Of a DNA stretch of 64,000 nucleotides, positions 53,188-63,686 are shown piece by piece. The DNA comes from Paralithodes platypus. Taxonomy: Eukaryota; Arthropoda; Malacostraca; Decapoda; Lithodidae. Every line of letters begins with the position of its first letter. Position 1 is the first letter of the stretch. The DNA lies in the NCBI GenBank assembly GCA_032716605.1, contig CM064495.1, forward strand, positions 48,462,320 through 48,526,319, given 5' to 3'. The notes beneath the pieces were generated by a model. That model ran no database searches. It saw nothing but the letters and a program-made list of their open reading frames with translations, and was not told the origin of the DNA. The position numbers were made by a program, and so were the translations under genes.

Positions 53188-53405
53188 TTAACCCCTTGAG
53201 GATTATGACGCCATTTAGCAGTTCATTCTGGGTATTATTAGACGTTCTTATTCAGATTAGGAAGGGTATAATTATGGCAGTCAGAGAGTTAATTGAGACC
53301 GTCTTTACTCTCTTAACTCCCACAGATCCTTCCCATTCTGTATAAAATCGTCTACGGGTAACCAGAATAGACTGTCAAAATGCGTCATAATCCTCAAGCG
53401 ATTAA
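53188..53405. mobile_element. TTAACCCC-ended MITE (C-related)
   Basis: TTAACCCCTTGAGGATTATG to CATAATCCTCAAGCGATTAA. It has the same subtype ends (GAGGAT...ATG) as the copy next to the exon at 8740-8952. Confidence 0.75.
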
Positions 53406-53412
53406 TAGTATA

Positions 53413-53736
53413 TCTATATACTCTGTTTCTTTTCAACTGACGGTAAATTGCAAAGTTCCTATCAAGATTTCTCAGTGATTGTGTACTGAAATATGTAGTT
53501 AATTATGGAAGCTTGGTATTCGGTGTGAGTATCCTAGGTTCGAGTCCTTGGAGTGCCACATGTATTTGTTGATTTCATTAATTGATTGTTGAAGTAAAGT
53601 TGGTTGGTGAAACAATATAAATAACTATGATGATGAGACCTAGTAGTTCCATATGTTACCATTAGGGCCTAAGTGTCGATAAATTAGCAACTCAGGGATT
53701 CAATTTGTCGTCAGTCACAAAGAAACAGAGTATAGT
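53413..53736. mobile_element. Family G element with nested SINE fragment
   Basis: TATACTCTGTTTCTT and ACTGACGGTAAATTG at the left, with CAATTTGTCGTCAGT and AAGAAACAGAGTATA at the right. A family 2 SINE 3' part (GGTTCGAGTCCTTGGAGTGC) sits at 53512-53600. Confidence 0.7.
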
Positions 53737-53859
53737 TTTCCGTGTTTCTATTCACTGTGGGATAATGTGGATAATACTACGTGTTGAAGGAGAGCGGTAA
53801 TGGTTGTAGTGTCGTGGTGTGTTATCTGACTACTGTACATGTTGGGCAGGATGATGTGT

Positions 53860-54300
53860 GTCGGTGTGTGTGTGTGTGTGTGTGTGTGTGTCGGTGTAAT
53901 TGTATGTGTTAGTGTGTGTTTGTGTCGGTGTGTAAGTGTATGTGTCAGTGTGTGGTTTTCATTGTGTGCGTGTAATAATGTGTGTCGGTGTGTGTGTGTG
54001 TGTAATTGTATGTGTTAGTGTGTGTTTGTGTCGGTGTGTGTGTGTGTGTGTGTAATTGTATGTGTTAGTGTGTGTTTGTGTCGGTATGTGTGTAGTGTGT
54101 GTGTGTGTGTGTAATTGTATGTGTTAGTGTGTAAGTGTATGTGTCAGTGTGTGGGTTTCATTGTGTGCGTGTAATAATGTGTGTAGTGTGTGTGTGTCGG
54201 TGTGTGTGTGTGTGTGTGTAATTGTATGTGTTAGTGTGTGTTTGTGTCGGTGTGTCAGTGTGTGGATTTCATTGTGTGCGTGTCATAATGTGTGGTGTGT
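53860..54300. repeat. GT-rich compound repeat
   Basis: GT tracts separated by a recurrent phrase AATTGTATGTGTTAGTGTGT (about 53897, 54003, 54053, 54111 and 54220), so a longer unit of roughly 50-110 bp has been duplicated. Confidence 0.9.
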
Positions 54301-54357
54301 TTTTTTCTTAATGGATTTATGTGTGCGTATCAGTGCCTGTGTCTGCGTAAATATGTG

Positions 54358-54836
54358 TTACTCAGTTACTTGTTCGTCAAGGGGAATCCACACAATGCGA
54401 GCTAAGCTCATTATTATCGCGCCTCCTTAACTGGGAATGTATTGCGTGAAATGCATGTTAAGTGTTTTATGTACTGTTGGAATGGCTGTGGATGTGTGTG
54501 TAGTCTGTATTTAGCCAATTGGCGACATCGGAAACTAAGGCTTAGGGTGGATCTGTATGGTACCATTCTCACTATAGACGGTACCGTCTCGCCCGAAGGC
54601 TTAGGTAGCCATCAGCTTAGGTGAACCATATGATACCCATCTCGCCTTGTACCATTTTTGCCAACCCCAGATGGGACGTCACAACGTCGTCCACTTATTC
54701 CAGGTACCTATTTACAGCTAGGTGAACTGAGGCTAACACATGAAAGGAGACAAGCCCAATTTGTCTCCGCCCGGCCGGGGATTGAACCCCCGACCCCTCG
54801 TGTGTGAGACGAGAGCTCTACCTACTAGGCTACGGG
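54358..54836 (-). mobile_element. tRNA-derived SINE, copy 2
   Basis: Reverse complement of 4616-5094 over its whole length. It runs from GTTACTCAGTTACTTGTTCG, through AGACGGTACCGTCTCGCCCG, to the tRNA head (GGGGATTGAACCCCC, CTCGTGTGTGAGACGAGAGC, TAGGCTACGGGC). A few changes lie in the head, such as CTACCTACTAGG versus the expected CTACCACTAGG. Like copy 1 it is flanked by CA/GT repeats. Confidence 0.85.
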
Positions 54837-54914
54837 CTGTGTGCCAGTGTATGTGTTTGAGTACCAGTGTAAATGTGTACCTAGGTAAGTATGTTTGAGA
54901 GAGACAGAATGTAA

Positions 54915-54933
54915 GTTGATCCGTGTGTGTGTA

Positions 54934-54991
<58 letters not shown>

Positions 54992-55005
54992 TGTGCGTGT
55001 GTGTG
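54915..55005. repeat. (GT)n microsatellite
   Basis: GT tract with a short TATATA interruption. Confidence 0.95.
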
Positions 55006-55589
55006 TAATCATGACATCCGCTCGCACTTTGTTGTATATCCTATGACAGATCTTGATACTAGCAGCTCGTGATAATACACCGTAACGTCTTTCAACACAG
55101 TGGAGTTTACGTAAATACATTTCGAACCATTCAATGTTCTTGATTTTTGTTCTCTCTCTATCTGTATGAAGGAGACAAAGGGCATAGCAGCATGTAACAA
55201 GTGTCCCTCCAAGGTTGAAAGAGTGATAGAGCCAATAGAGCTGATAGACAGAGACGTATTTGTAGTTACATTTGTTATAAGTAATTTATACATAAGGTAC
55301 ATAAAGTTGTAGAGTTTGTTTGTGCCCCTCTAACGCCCAAGCTCTTGGGACAATGGAGATGAGACTTTATTGAAGTGTGAAGAGTTTACCATGAGAGTCT
55401 CTCTCTCTCTCTCTCTGTGTCTCTCTCTCTCCCCCGCCCCTTAGGATTGTGTTATTTAATTCATTGGCTGTATTATCACGAGATCCGTATATGATCCTCG
55501 GCTAGTGCATTCATCATCATCATCAACTCCGACGCCTTGCTTCCTTCTGGAAAACCCCTCGCTCATGCTTAACCTCCTTTCATTTCAGA
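55006..55589. other. No recognised gene
   Basis: No coding region or element ends identified; a CT run lies at 55398-55430. Confidence 0.4.
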
Positions 55590-55893
55590 ATATTAGACGT
55601 TCAGCCCATTAGTTAGGCGATTTTAAGACCTTTCAGACTCTTTTCTTTGTCAATATCAAGACTTTTCGTGCCATTTAAGTGTCAATGTTTTCCTGGCGAG
55701 CGATAGCAAGCCTGTAATTTAGGAGGAACATACCTTTGGCCGGGACATTTTTCTACCGAAAAATTTACAAATATATCTTGGGAGGGGGGTCCAGCTCCTA
55801 CATTTTAAAGTTTGATGGAGGTCTATTGAGGAAACTAGAAAAATAATAAACATATGAAAAAAATCGACCAAAAAGTGAATCATACCCCCTTAA
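55590..55893 (-). mobile_element. MITE family A copy, left end lost
   Basis: From ATATTAGACGTTCAGCCCAT to CATACCCCCTTAA, minus-strand core. Its TTAA is shared with the next element. Confidence 0.75.
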
Positions 55894-56114
55894 CCCCTTC
55901 ATTACCGAGCCGTCTTTTCCATTGTATTCTGGCTATGATTAGACGGTTTTATTTAGCTTAGGAAGGACATAAAACAATGAAGAGGTTTCAAAAAATCTCG
56001 AATCACTTTTTTTTAACTACCACAGATCCTTCCTTAGCTACTGTATAATTATAATAAGCCTCTAAATATTGTTGAAATAATATAAAAAGTCATGCTCGGT
56101 AATGAAGTGGTTAA
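55890..56114. mobile_element. MITE family C copy
   Basis: TTAACCCCTTCATTACCGAG to GCTCGGTAATGAAGTGGTTAA, with AGCTTAGGAAGGAC / TCCTTCCTTAGCT inner arms. Confidence 0.8.
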
Positions 56115-56336
56115 CCCCTTCCATACCGACGACGTCTTTTTTATTTTATTCTGGCTACTATTAGACGATTTTATTCAATTTAAAAAGGGCCTCCAGAAAC
56201 TAACAGGCTTCGAACTATCTCATTTAAACCTTTTTAATACCACAAATTCTTCTTAAACTGTACATAATCGTCTAAATATAATCGTCTAAATATAGTAGAG
56301 TAAAATTGAAAAGACGTCGCCGTACAGAAGAGGCTA
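56111..56336. mobile_element. MITE family C copy
   Basis: TTAACCCCTTCCATACCGAC to GTCGCCGTACAGAAGAGGCTAA. It shares TTAA at 56111-56114 with the previous copy and has a small internal duplication of ATAATCGTCTAAATAT. Confidence 0.75.
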
Positions 56337-56445
56337 AGGGAGAGTGTGTGAGTAGCCTGGTGAAGTGTTAATGCTGTATAGTGGTATGTCTGGTAATCTG
56401 ACATTTCTGCTGGCGATATCATATCACACAATACATACTCACTCA

Positions 56446-56552
<107 letters not shown>

Positions 56553-56639
56553 AATATACATATGTTAGGTTAGTATGCAATGTTTCTCAACCTCGTTCTT
56601 TACTATGAATTTCTCAGTAGAAATCTCATTCTGCTGGGG

Positions 56640-56819
56640 GCCTTGATTCCCCAACTAAATTTTATGCCGCCCCAAGGTCGGAGAGAGTGGTGGGTGGGGA
56701 GAGAGCCTTCTGCTTTGCTGTCTTTGCCTTCCACTTTGTAGCAAATTTTATGTTAGAATTAAGTCCGGAATGCTTGTTAGGGACCGTAAGGTCTGTGCAG
56801 CCTGTGTATTTATGTAACT

Positions 56820-56825
<6 letters not shown>
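56640..56825 (+). mobile_element. CR1-like 3' UTR fragment
   Basis: GGTGGGGAGAGAGCCTTCTG and GTAAGGTCTGTGCAGCCTGT correspond to 51110-51235. It ends at a (TA)n tract. Confidence 0.5.

Positions 56826-56862
<37 letters not shown>
56823..56862. repeat. (TA)n microsatellite
   Basis: A perfect TA tract joining two unrelated retrotransposon 3' ends. Confidence 0.95.
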
Positions 56863-56863
<1 letters not shown>

Positions 56864-56867
56864 TATA

Positions 56868-57190
56868 TACAGCTTTCCCAGTGTATACCACCTCCTCTAC
56901 ATAGGGTACGTAGTACCCACCTTGCAACACAATCCCACCCCTACTCTGTGCAACTCTCCAACCCAAGAGTGAAACGCTATTCTCAGACTTTCTTCTATTC
57001 AACTGCTGAGCTCTGGAACTCTCTCCCAGAATCAGTTTTCCCTCTTCCTATGACTTAAATTGCTTCAAACTCCATGTGTCCAGGCATTTTAGCTCGAATG
57101 TCCCTTGATTATGGCCCTGTCACTCTTTGAAATCTGGGGGAGGCACTCGCTGCAGGCAGTTATGCCTTTTTTCTCCCTCATTCACATAGA
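56868..57190 (+). pseudogene. Jockey-like retrotransposon, extreme 3' end
   Basis: QLSQCIPPPLHRVRSTHLAT, then YSQTFFYSTAELWNSLPESV, and the same 3' UTR phrase GGGGGAGGCACTCGCTGCAG, ending before (TA)n at 57192-57222. Confidence 0.75.
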
Positions 57191-57224
57191 AAAAAAATAT
57201 ATATATATATATATATATTACCTG

Positions 57225-59062
57225 ACGCCGTGATCCCCGAAGGTGTGGCACAACATTCTTGACATATTTCTAACCTTTAACCCTTCTGCTTATACTATAA
57301 ATCTTTTCTCTCCTTTGGGCTCCTCCGACCAATAACATATCTCTGTCACCTGTCCAATCTCTCCAGTACAGCCACCCAATCCTCCTAGCCGGTGGCGCTT
57401 GTGGCACTTTGGTGCTGCCGACTGGGAGGCTCTCCGGCAGTACTTCTTTGATTTTCAGTGGAATGACTTCTGCTTCCGTGGCCGGGGACCCTCGGAAAGT
57501 GCTGAACGCATTACCGAGGTAATCCTCTCGGGCATGGATGCATACATTCCATTTTCTTTCTCTCAGTCTATTCTATTCTATTCTATATGCTCAGGCCCAA
57601 TCCCCATTTTGGGGGTGGCCGACTCAAGACAGAGCAAGAACAGGGAAAACACAAAAACAACATAAAACAAAAAATAAACACAGATAAAAAACACAAACTC
57701 ACACACATCCAGGTCACCCAGGAGAAGACCCAGAGACCAGGGTTACCAAGGTCGCTCCAGCACTCCCCCGGCCCCTGACCACCCGGAGAGGTTCCGATCT
57801 CGGCAGGCAGACATGCAGCGGAGCCACAGCCACAAGCCCTCCCACCACACTTCCAGGCACACCCTTCATATTAATCGTCCCCCCGGGCCAGGCGCCTGAT
57901 GGACTATTATCTAGTCCAACTTGCGCCCGACCCCTTACTCCAAATGACCACGTGTTCACTCAACTATTCACAAGCATTCTCCATTCACTCCTGTCCACCA
58001 CCACTTCCCCTGCCTGATCTATAGTCATTCCTCTATCATCCAAAGCCTTTCTTACACAGTCTCTCCATCTCAATGGGGGTCTTCCTGCCCTTCTATCTCC
58101 CCTTGTACCTGACTCACATATTCTCTTTGTAAGCCTTTCATCTCCCATTCGTTCAACATGACCATACCAGCTCAGCACCCTTCTGTCCACTCTGGCTGAC
58201 AAATGTTCCTGCTGCCCCACTCTCCTACGTATCTCTTCATTCCTCAATCTGTCGCTACGAGTAACTCCACACATACTCCTCAAGCAGCTCATCTCCATCA
58301 CATCCAGCCCTCTTTTCTCCTTTTTCTTCAGAGCCCATGTCTCAGCCCCATACATCACTGTTGGCACAACAATTCCTTGATACAGTGCACTTTTTACTTT
58401 CACTCCGAGATTTCTCGTCTTCTCTCAGTCTAATGCAAACAAATCTTAGTTTACTCACACTTGCTCTGCTGCTGTCCACAATAAGGAGGAAGCATTCAAA
58501 CAGTACCGTTGCCTTAAAACTCAAGAATCTCATACTTCCTATGTTTCTGCCCGGAATCAAGCCAAATCTGTTCTTCACCTCGCCAAACATTCTTTTATCA
58601 ATAATAAATACACTGAACTATCCAACTTTAGCTCTTCCTTTCATGATCTTCCACACAACTATCCCTTATTCTTCAACAATACACACATCAAACCTTCATC
58701 TTCTCTCAGTATTCTTGGTATTTCTTTTTCTCCTGACCTTTCTTGGAAAGAACATATTACCACTCTTGCTAAAACAGCTTCCCAGAAGTTAGCTGTGCTC
58801 AACTGTCGATGTGGGTTCTTTACCCCCGCACAGCTTCTTGCTCTGTATAGGGGCACAGTGCGCCCATTAATTGAGTATTGTTCACATTTTGGGGAGGTTC
58901 CACTCATACTTCTTGAAAGGTTAAGAGTCAAAATAATTTTGTCTCATCAACTCAACCTACAATCACTCTCTATATGCTGAAATGTTGCATCTTGCTCACT
59001 CTTGTATCGCTATTACAATAATCAATGTTCTTCAGAGCTTTCTCAGTGTATATACCTCCTCC
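57225..59062 (+). pseudogene. Jockey-like retrotransposon copy, interrupted by RTE and internally deleted
   Basis: The first part (to 57570) encodes RLWHFGAADWEALRQYFFDF, then FRGRGPSESAERITEVILSG and MDAYIPFSFSQS, the linker between endonuclease and RT. After the RTE insert the frame resumes at 58421: SQSNANKS, a stop, then FTHTCSAAVHNKEEAFKQYR and ARNQAKSVLHLAKHSF. It then jumps from HDLPHNYPLFFNN to SSLSILGISFSPDLSWKEHI, so most of the RT palm has been deleted near 58675. The remainder matches the C-terminal region at 51590-51900 (KLAVLNC, FFTPAQLLALYRGTVRPLIE), with a frameshift near 58890. Confidence 0.75.
57571..58419 (-). pseudogene. 5'-truncated RTE-clade copy nested in the Jockey-like copy
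   Basis: On the minus strand 58419-57960 encodes LGVKVKSALYQGIVVPTVMY, GAETWALKKKEKRGLDVMEM, LRSMCGVTRSDRLRNEEIRR and RVLSWYGHVERMGDERLTKR, ending EWRMLVNS. This is the last about 150 residues of an RTE-type ORF2, starting just past the RT core. The 3' UTR and a (TTCTA)n tail occupy 57571-57959. A 13-bp target duplication TTCTCTCAGTCTA lies at 57558-57570 and 58420-58432. The ORF part is uninterrupted, so this is a young copy. Confidence 0.88.
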
Positions 59063-59339
59063 CTGCAGACATGCAGACATAACATTGCAGACACCATAAG
59101 GGCATCAATAGGGTTGAGCCACACACACCTTATTGATGCCATATGGCATCACCCTGGTTTTAAGGGTTAAAAAAAGGGGGATTTTTTAAATATAAATTTT
59201 TAAATGGCAGGCATTTCTATATGTGAGAGGGTGATTAGATAAGAGAGATGGAGAGGCAGGGGGAGAGAGAAGACAGATAAATTAATCAATGGAGATTTTT
59301 TCTTAAACACGACATATTATATGTATGAAAGCTTAAAGT
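59063..59339. other. No recognised gene
   Basis: An ACATGCAGACATAACATTGC segment and GA-rich sequence; 59100-59170 includes an inverted ATTGATGCCATATGGCATCA palindrome. Confidence 0.4.
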
Positions 59340-59826
59340 TTAACACCTTATTGGCGGGCTAGGCGGTCTATTTGACCGTACTGCACAGCGGTTTTTTTTT
59401 ACCCTAAATAGGGTTGTTTACGTGATCATTTTCATGCCTAAGTAAGACCCAGAGCGTAAAAAAAATATCTATCCCTGAAAGGGCGTAAACAGAGCTTTCC
59501 AATGACACCCGAACCATCCTTGTATGACCACTGGTTCTCTTGCAACGATCGTGCAACACGAGTGCAAAACCCTGAAATAAGGTAATTTCCTTACATAATT
59601 CCCTGTGTAGCGAGTGAGAAAGGAGGGGGGAAAGTAGAATACAGTTCAGTATGTCCACGGTGGTCGTGGGGAGCGGTCATAGGGTTGCTACGCTTGTCCC
59701 ACCGCTCAGCTCTCTCTCTCAGCAACATTACGTGCTGAAAATGGCGCTCGACAGATGTCGCGCGCCGCCACTTAGTCCAGATTTATTTCATTCGACATAA
59801 GTTGCGCGCCGCCAGTTAAGGGTTAA
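59340..59826. mobile_element. TTAA-ended inverted element (family I)
   Basis: TTAACACCTTATTGGCGGGC at the left and GCGCCGCCAGTTAAGGGTTAA at the right, with GCGCGCCGCCA repeated inside (about 59758, 59802). The ends are short and imperfect; no coding region. Confidence 0.45.
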
Positions 59827-60059
59827 AAGGAAAGGACAAGAAGGAAATTGTAAATGGAAAGCAAGAGTGATTACTGTAGCTAACAGAGGTGGAGAGGCAG
59901 GGGGAGTGTTCTAATTCAAATTATTTGATTTCCACAGTTTTTGGTTATTCTTTACAAAACAAATATTTACATACCGGTATTATAGTAAACCGTATAAAAT
60001 ATACGTACACACATTTAAATGTATATCACAGACAAAGTAGCCATGTCACACACATACTG

Positions 60060-60063
60060 TATA

Positions 60064-60107
<44 letters not shown>

Positions 60108-60125
60108 TATTATTATTATTATTGT
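60060..60125. repeat. (TA)n, (GA)n and (ATT)n microsatellites
   Basis: Short perfect tracts in succession. Confidence 0.9.
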
Positions 60126-60570
60126 CTTCATACTACCATATTTATCTTCAGTACTATTGCTGGCCTTAAATAACTTATGTATATGTAGTATGCCCCTCCC
60201 TCCCCAACACATACACACACACACTTCCCCTCTGACACACACCTCCTCCCTGGAGTACCTTACCTCCTCCTCCATATCTTGGAATGCCCAATGATTAGGG
60301 AATACAGAAATAATCAGTTAACCACAATTGAGGATCAAGCAACACACATGCTAAAGAATAACGTAATCAATAACATACTAAAAGAAACACTAAGAACTTT
60401 GCCCCCCCACAATAATATGAACGGAGAGAGAGAGAGAGAGAGATAAGAGGGTGCAAGCCAAGTGGGCTAGGGTCGCTGTGAGTCCTGAGAGAGAGACAGT
60501 CCTCAGTTACACTTCAGTTGTGTGTGTGCCAGTACGTTATTAGTTCACTTTATCCTTCTACTAACGCTTC
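60126..60570. other. No recognised gene
   Basis: C/A-rich stretch at 60200-60250 and GA tracts at 60424-60445; otherwise nothing diagnostic. Confidence 0.4.
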
Positions 60571-60655
60571 TTAACCCAGTATGTACCGGTGACGTCCTGT
60601 TCATTATAATATTATTCTGGCAACTATTATACGATTGTATTCAGCAATACAAAAT
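60571..60655. repeat. MITE family C left end fragment
   Basis: TTAACCCAGTATGTACCGGT, GACGTCC and a CTGGCAACTATTATACGATT segment, cut at 60646. Confidence 0.6.
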
Positions 60656-60785
60656 TCAATCCGTGTGTCCAAGCATTTTGGTTCGAACGTCCCTTGATTT
60701 TGGCCCTGTCACTCTTTCAACTATGGGGGAGGCACTCGCTATAGGCAGTTTTGCCTTTTGTCTCCCTCACTCACATAGAAAAGAT
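60656..60785 (+). mobile_element. Jockey-like 3' end fragment
   Basis: GTGTGTCCAAGCATTTTGGT, TTGATTTTGGCCCTGTCACT and GGGGGAGGCACTCGCTATAG, as in the 3' UTRs at 52140-52250 and 57080-57190. Confidence 0.65.
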
Positions 60786-60934
60786 TTTTTTTTGGTTGTA
60801 GTGACTAGAATAAAGCAAACACATGAATACCTACATACATGCATTCATTCACACGTAAATACATATACACACATAATTATATTCATATTAAGCATATCTC
60901 ACAAATACACGTGAGCTACTAAATGTTCTATACT

Positions 60935-61006
60935 CTCAGCCGGGCTCGAACCACCGACAGTCAGGACGCGTTTCCATGCTTTAGTCAACTAGGCTACACC
61001 ACGGCG
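60935..61006 (-). other. tRNA-like sequence, SINE head or pseudogene
   Basis: On the minus strand GTGGTGTAGCCTAGTTGACT resembles a D arm, and GTGGTTCGAGCCCGGCTGAG a T arm with a good B box. The anticodon arm around CGCGTCC is not convincing and no acceptor stem closes. Confidence 0.45.
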
Positions 61007-61065
61007 TGATAAAGCGTCGTCCTGAAAAGAAGCGGAAGAAGTCCAGGAAGCAGATGTCCCCACCA

Positions 61066-61203
61066 CTGAGAGAGAGAGAGAGAGAGAGAGAAGTAGGGAG
61101 AGAGAGAGAGAGAGAGAGATTCATATTATTTTATTTCCATTAAATATACAATGGCTGTTTAAACATATACAATGGCTGTTCAGAGAGAGAGAGAGAAGTA
61201 GGG

Positions 61204-61232
<29 letters not shown>
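61066..61232. repeat. (GA)n tracts with a duplicated spacer
   Basis: GA tracts separated by AAGTAGGGAGAGAG twice and by two copies of ATATACAATGGCTGTT. Confidence 0.9.
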
Positions 61233-61236
<4 letters not shown>

Positions 61237-61349
61237 GGGGGGAGAGCCAGTGAAAGTGTATGCTAGTTATAATAGTGAAAGTCCAGTTGCTTCCCCCCCT
61301 CCCCCCCCAAAGGCTGTGTTCCGGCGTGCTCTACGATACACTCATCAGG

Positions 61350-61604
61350 GATTGGTTGTTTTTTCTGGCCCCCCCTTCTCCCTCATATTTAACCCCATTA
61401 GTTTGAGATTTTAAGACGTTCGCTCCATCGGTTTGTCGATTTTAAGATCTTTCGGCCCATTTGTTTTGTCAATATTAAGACCTCTCCTGCCATATACAGT
61501 AGGTGTAAACAAAATCCTGGCGAACGATAGCGAGCCTGTAATATAGTAGTAAACGAACTGCGGCCTGGACATTTTTCTATCTTGGGGCGTCATTTTAAGC
61601 TTAA
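61350..61604 (-). mobile_element. MITE family A copy, partly deleted
   Basis: TTTTCTGGCCCCCCCTTCTC, the AAGACGTTCGCTCCAT phrases and CTGGCGAACGATAGCGAGCC; the hairpin core is shortened before CATTTTAAGC. Confidence 0.65.
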
Positions 61605-61956
61605 GGGGAGACGGTCGTTTTTCTGGTCCCCTTTCTCCCTCGTGTTTAGTCCCATTAGTTTTGAGATTTTTAGACGTTCGGCCCATTTGTTTGGCGATGT
61701 TAAGACCTTTCGTCCCATTTTGTTATACATTTTAAGACCAATCGTGCCATTTAGGTGTCGATTTTTTCCTGGGGGGCGATAGCGAACCTGTAATTTTAAG
61801 AGGAACCGGCCTTCGGCCGAACATTTTTCTACCGAAAAATTTACAAATTTATCTTGAGGGGGGGGGGGGGGATGTTTTTCTAAGTTTGAAGGATGTCTAG
61901 CGAGGTAACTAAGAATTTATGAATTAATTCATTTATAGGCCATTGTCCCCTTCAGG
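61601..61956 (-). mobile_element. MITE family A copy
   Basis: TTAAGGGGAGACGGTCG to GGCCATTGTCCCCTT, minus-strand core with CCTTCGGCCGAAC. The right TTAA is corrupted where the next copy begins. Confidence 0.8.
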
Positions 61957-62275
61957 GGAGGTTTTTAGGTTGTTCCCTAGACCTCTATCAACCTAAAAAC
62001 TACACCCCCTAGACCCCCTTTCAAGATAAATTTGTACATTTTTCGGTAGAAAATGTCCCGGCCGAAGGCCGGTTCCTCTTAAATTACAGGCTCGCTATCG
62101 CTCGCCAGGAAAAAAATCGACACCTAAATTGCACGAGCGGTTTTAAAATTGACAGAAATTGGGCGAAAGTTCTTAAGATCGTCTAACTTATCTCCAAATC
62201 TTAAAAGCATTGGGGCTAAACATGAGGGAGAAATGGGTCCAGAAAAAAAAAACTCCAGTGGAAATCTCCCCTTAA
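61952..62275 (+). mobile_element. MITE family A copy
   Basis: From CAGGGGAGGTTTTTAGG to AATCTCCCCTTAA, complete plus-strand core. With the preceding copy it forms a head-to-head inverted pair about 670 bp long. Confidence 0.82.
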
Positions 62276-62412
62276 TGCTGTTGCTGCTGTTGTATTTATG
62301 TCGTTGTTACGGCTGTTGTTTTTGTTGGTATCGTTCCTATTGTTGTTGTTATTGTTACTTATTGTTTATATAGTTATACTTATTGGGTCTGCTGCTGTTA
62401 TTAATGTTGTAG

Positions 62413-62444
<32 letters not shown>

Positions 62445-62916
62445 ATTATTATTGGTATTATTGTTATTTTACTTGTTGTTGTTGTGGCTACCTGTTTTTT
62501 ATGTTTGTGTTGTTGTTTTTGTTGTTGTTGTTGTTGTAGTTATGGTTAATGTTGTTGTTGTTGTTGTTGTTGTTATTATTATTATTATTATTGGTATTAT
62601 TGTTCTTATACTTGTTGTTGTTGTGGCTACTGTTGTTTTTTATGTTTGTGTTGTTGTAGTTATGGTTAATGTTGTTGTTGTTGTTGTTGTTATTATTATT
62701 ATTATTATTATTGGTATTATTGTTCTTATACTTGTTGTTGTTGTGGCTACTGTTGTTTTTTATGTTTGTTGTTGTTGTTGTTGTAGTTATGGTTAATGTT
62801 GTTGTTGTTGTTGTTGTTGTTGTTATTATTATTATTATTATTGGTATTATTGTTCTTATACTTGTTGTTGTTGTGGCTACTGTTGTTGTTTATGTTTGTG
62901 TTGTAGTTATGGTTAA

Positions 62917-62947
<31 letters not shown>

Positions 62948-63172
62948 ATTATTATTATTATTATTATTGGTATTATTGGTATTATACTTGTTGTTGTTGT
63001 GGCTACTGTTGTTTTTTATGTTTGTGTTGTTGTAGTTATGGTTAATGTTGTTGTTGTTGTTGTTGTTATTATTATTATTATTATTATTGGTATTATTGTT
63101 CTTATACTTGTTGTTGTTGTGGCTACTGTTGTTTTTTATGTTTGTTGTTGTTGTTGTTGTAGTTATGGTTAA

Positions 63173-63203
<31 letters not shown>

Positions 63204-63205
63204 GA
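62276..63205. repeat. (TTG)n/(TTA)n compound repeat with a 120-140-bp higher-order unit
   Basis: The landmark GTTGTGGCTAC recurs at about 62481, 62620, 62740, 62870, 62996 and 63116. Each unit also has TTTATGTTTGTGTTG and AGTTATGGTTAATGTTG, then long TTG and ATT tracts. Frames through it give poly-Leu/Val or poly-Asn and are not genes. Confidence 0.92.
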
Positions 63206-63307
63206 CCTACCCCTGTCAGCCATCGACCCACCCCCGTGTCCGGAAACTCTGAGGAGGTCAGAAAGTTTGGACGGGGTAAAAGACACCACTTATTGTGACA
63301 TAACACC
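63206..63307. other. Short spacer
   Basis: A C-rich CCTACCCCTGTCAGCC and CGACCCACCCCCGTGTCC segment; nothing recognised. Confidence 0.4.
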
Positions 63308-63686
63308 TTAAAGGGGGTGACCTGCTTTTTGTTATTTCTGTCCTCTTCTCTCTTTCTCTGGCTTGTATCCATTCGGCCCCATTCAGCCAACTATTTTAAG
63401 ATGTTTATCCCCATCTAGGTGTCGATTTCTTCCTGGCGAGCGATAGCGAGCCAGCATTATATGAAGAAATCCGGCTTCGCCGGAGACATTTTTCTATCGA
63501 AAAATGTACAAATTTAGCCTGTTGTCTAACAAAAATAAAAAAAATGCTGTCGCTACCGCTCACCAGTAAGAAATTGACACCTGGATGGGGATAAACGTCT
63601 TAAAACAGTAGGCTGAATGGGGCCAAATGGATACAAGCCAGAGAAAGATAGAAAAGGACAGAACAAAAACAGGTCACCCCCCTTAA
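63308..63686. mobile_element. MITE family B copy
   Basis: TTAAAGGGGGTGACCTGC to CAGGTCACCCCCCTTAA. Ends inverted over about 60 bp, central CCGGCTTCGCCGG and TTTTTCTATCGAAAAATGT. Confidence 0.85.

Noticed and set aside
58337..58792. 151-codon open frame on the plus strand
   Set aside because: It is a shadow of the Jockey-like sequence in another frame; the recognisable residues (KEEAFKQYRCLKTQE) are read in a different register.
62298..63289. Poly-Leu/Val and poly-Asn open frames
   Set aside because: Trinucleotide repeat translation only.
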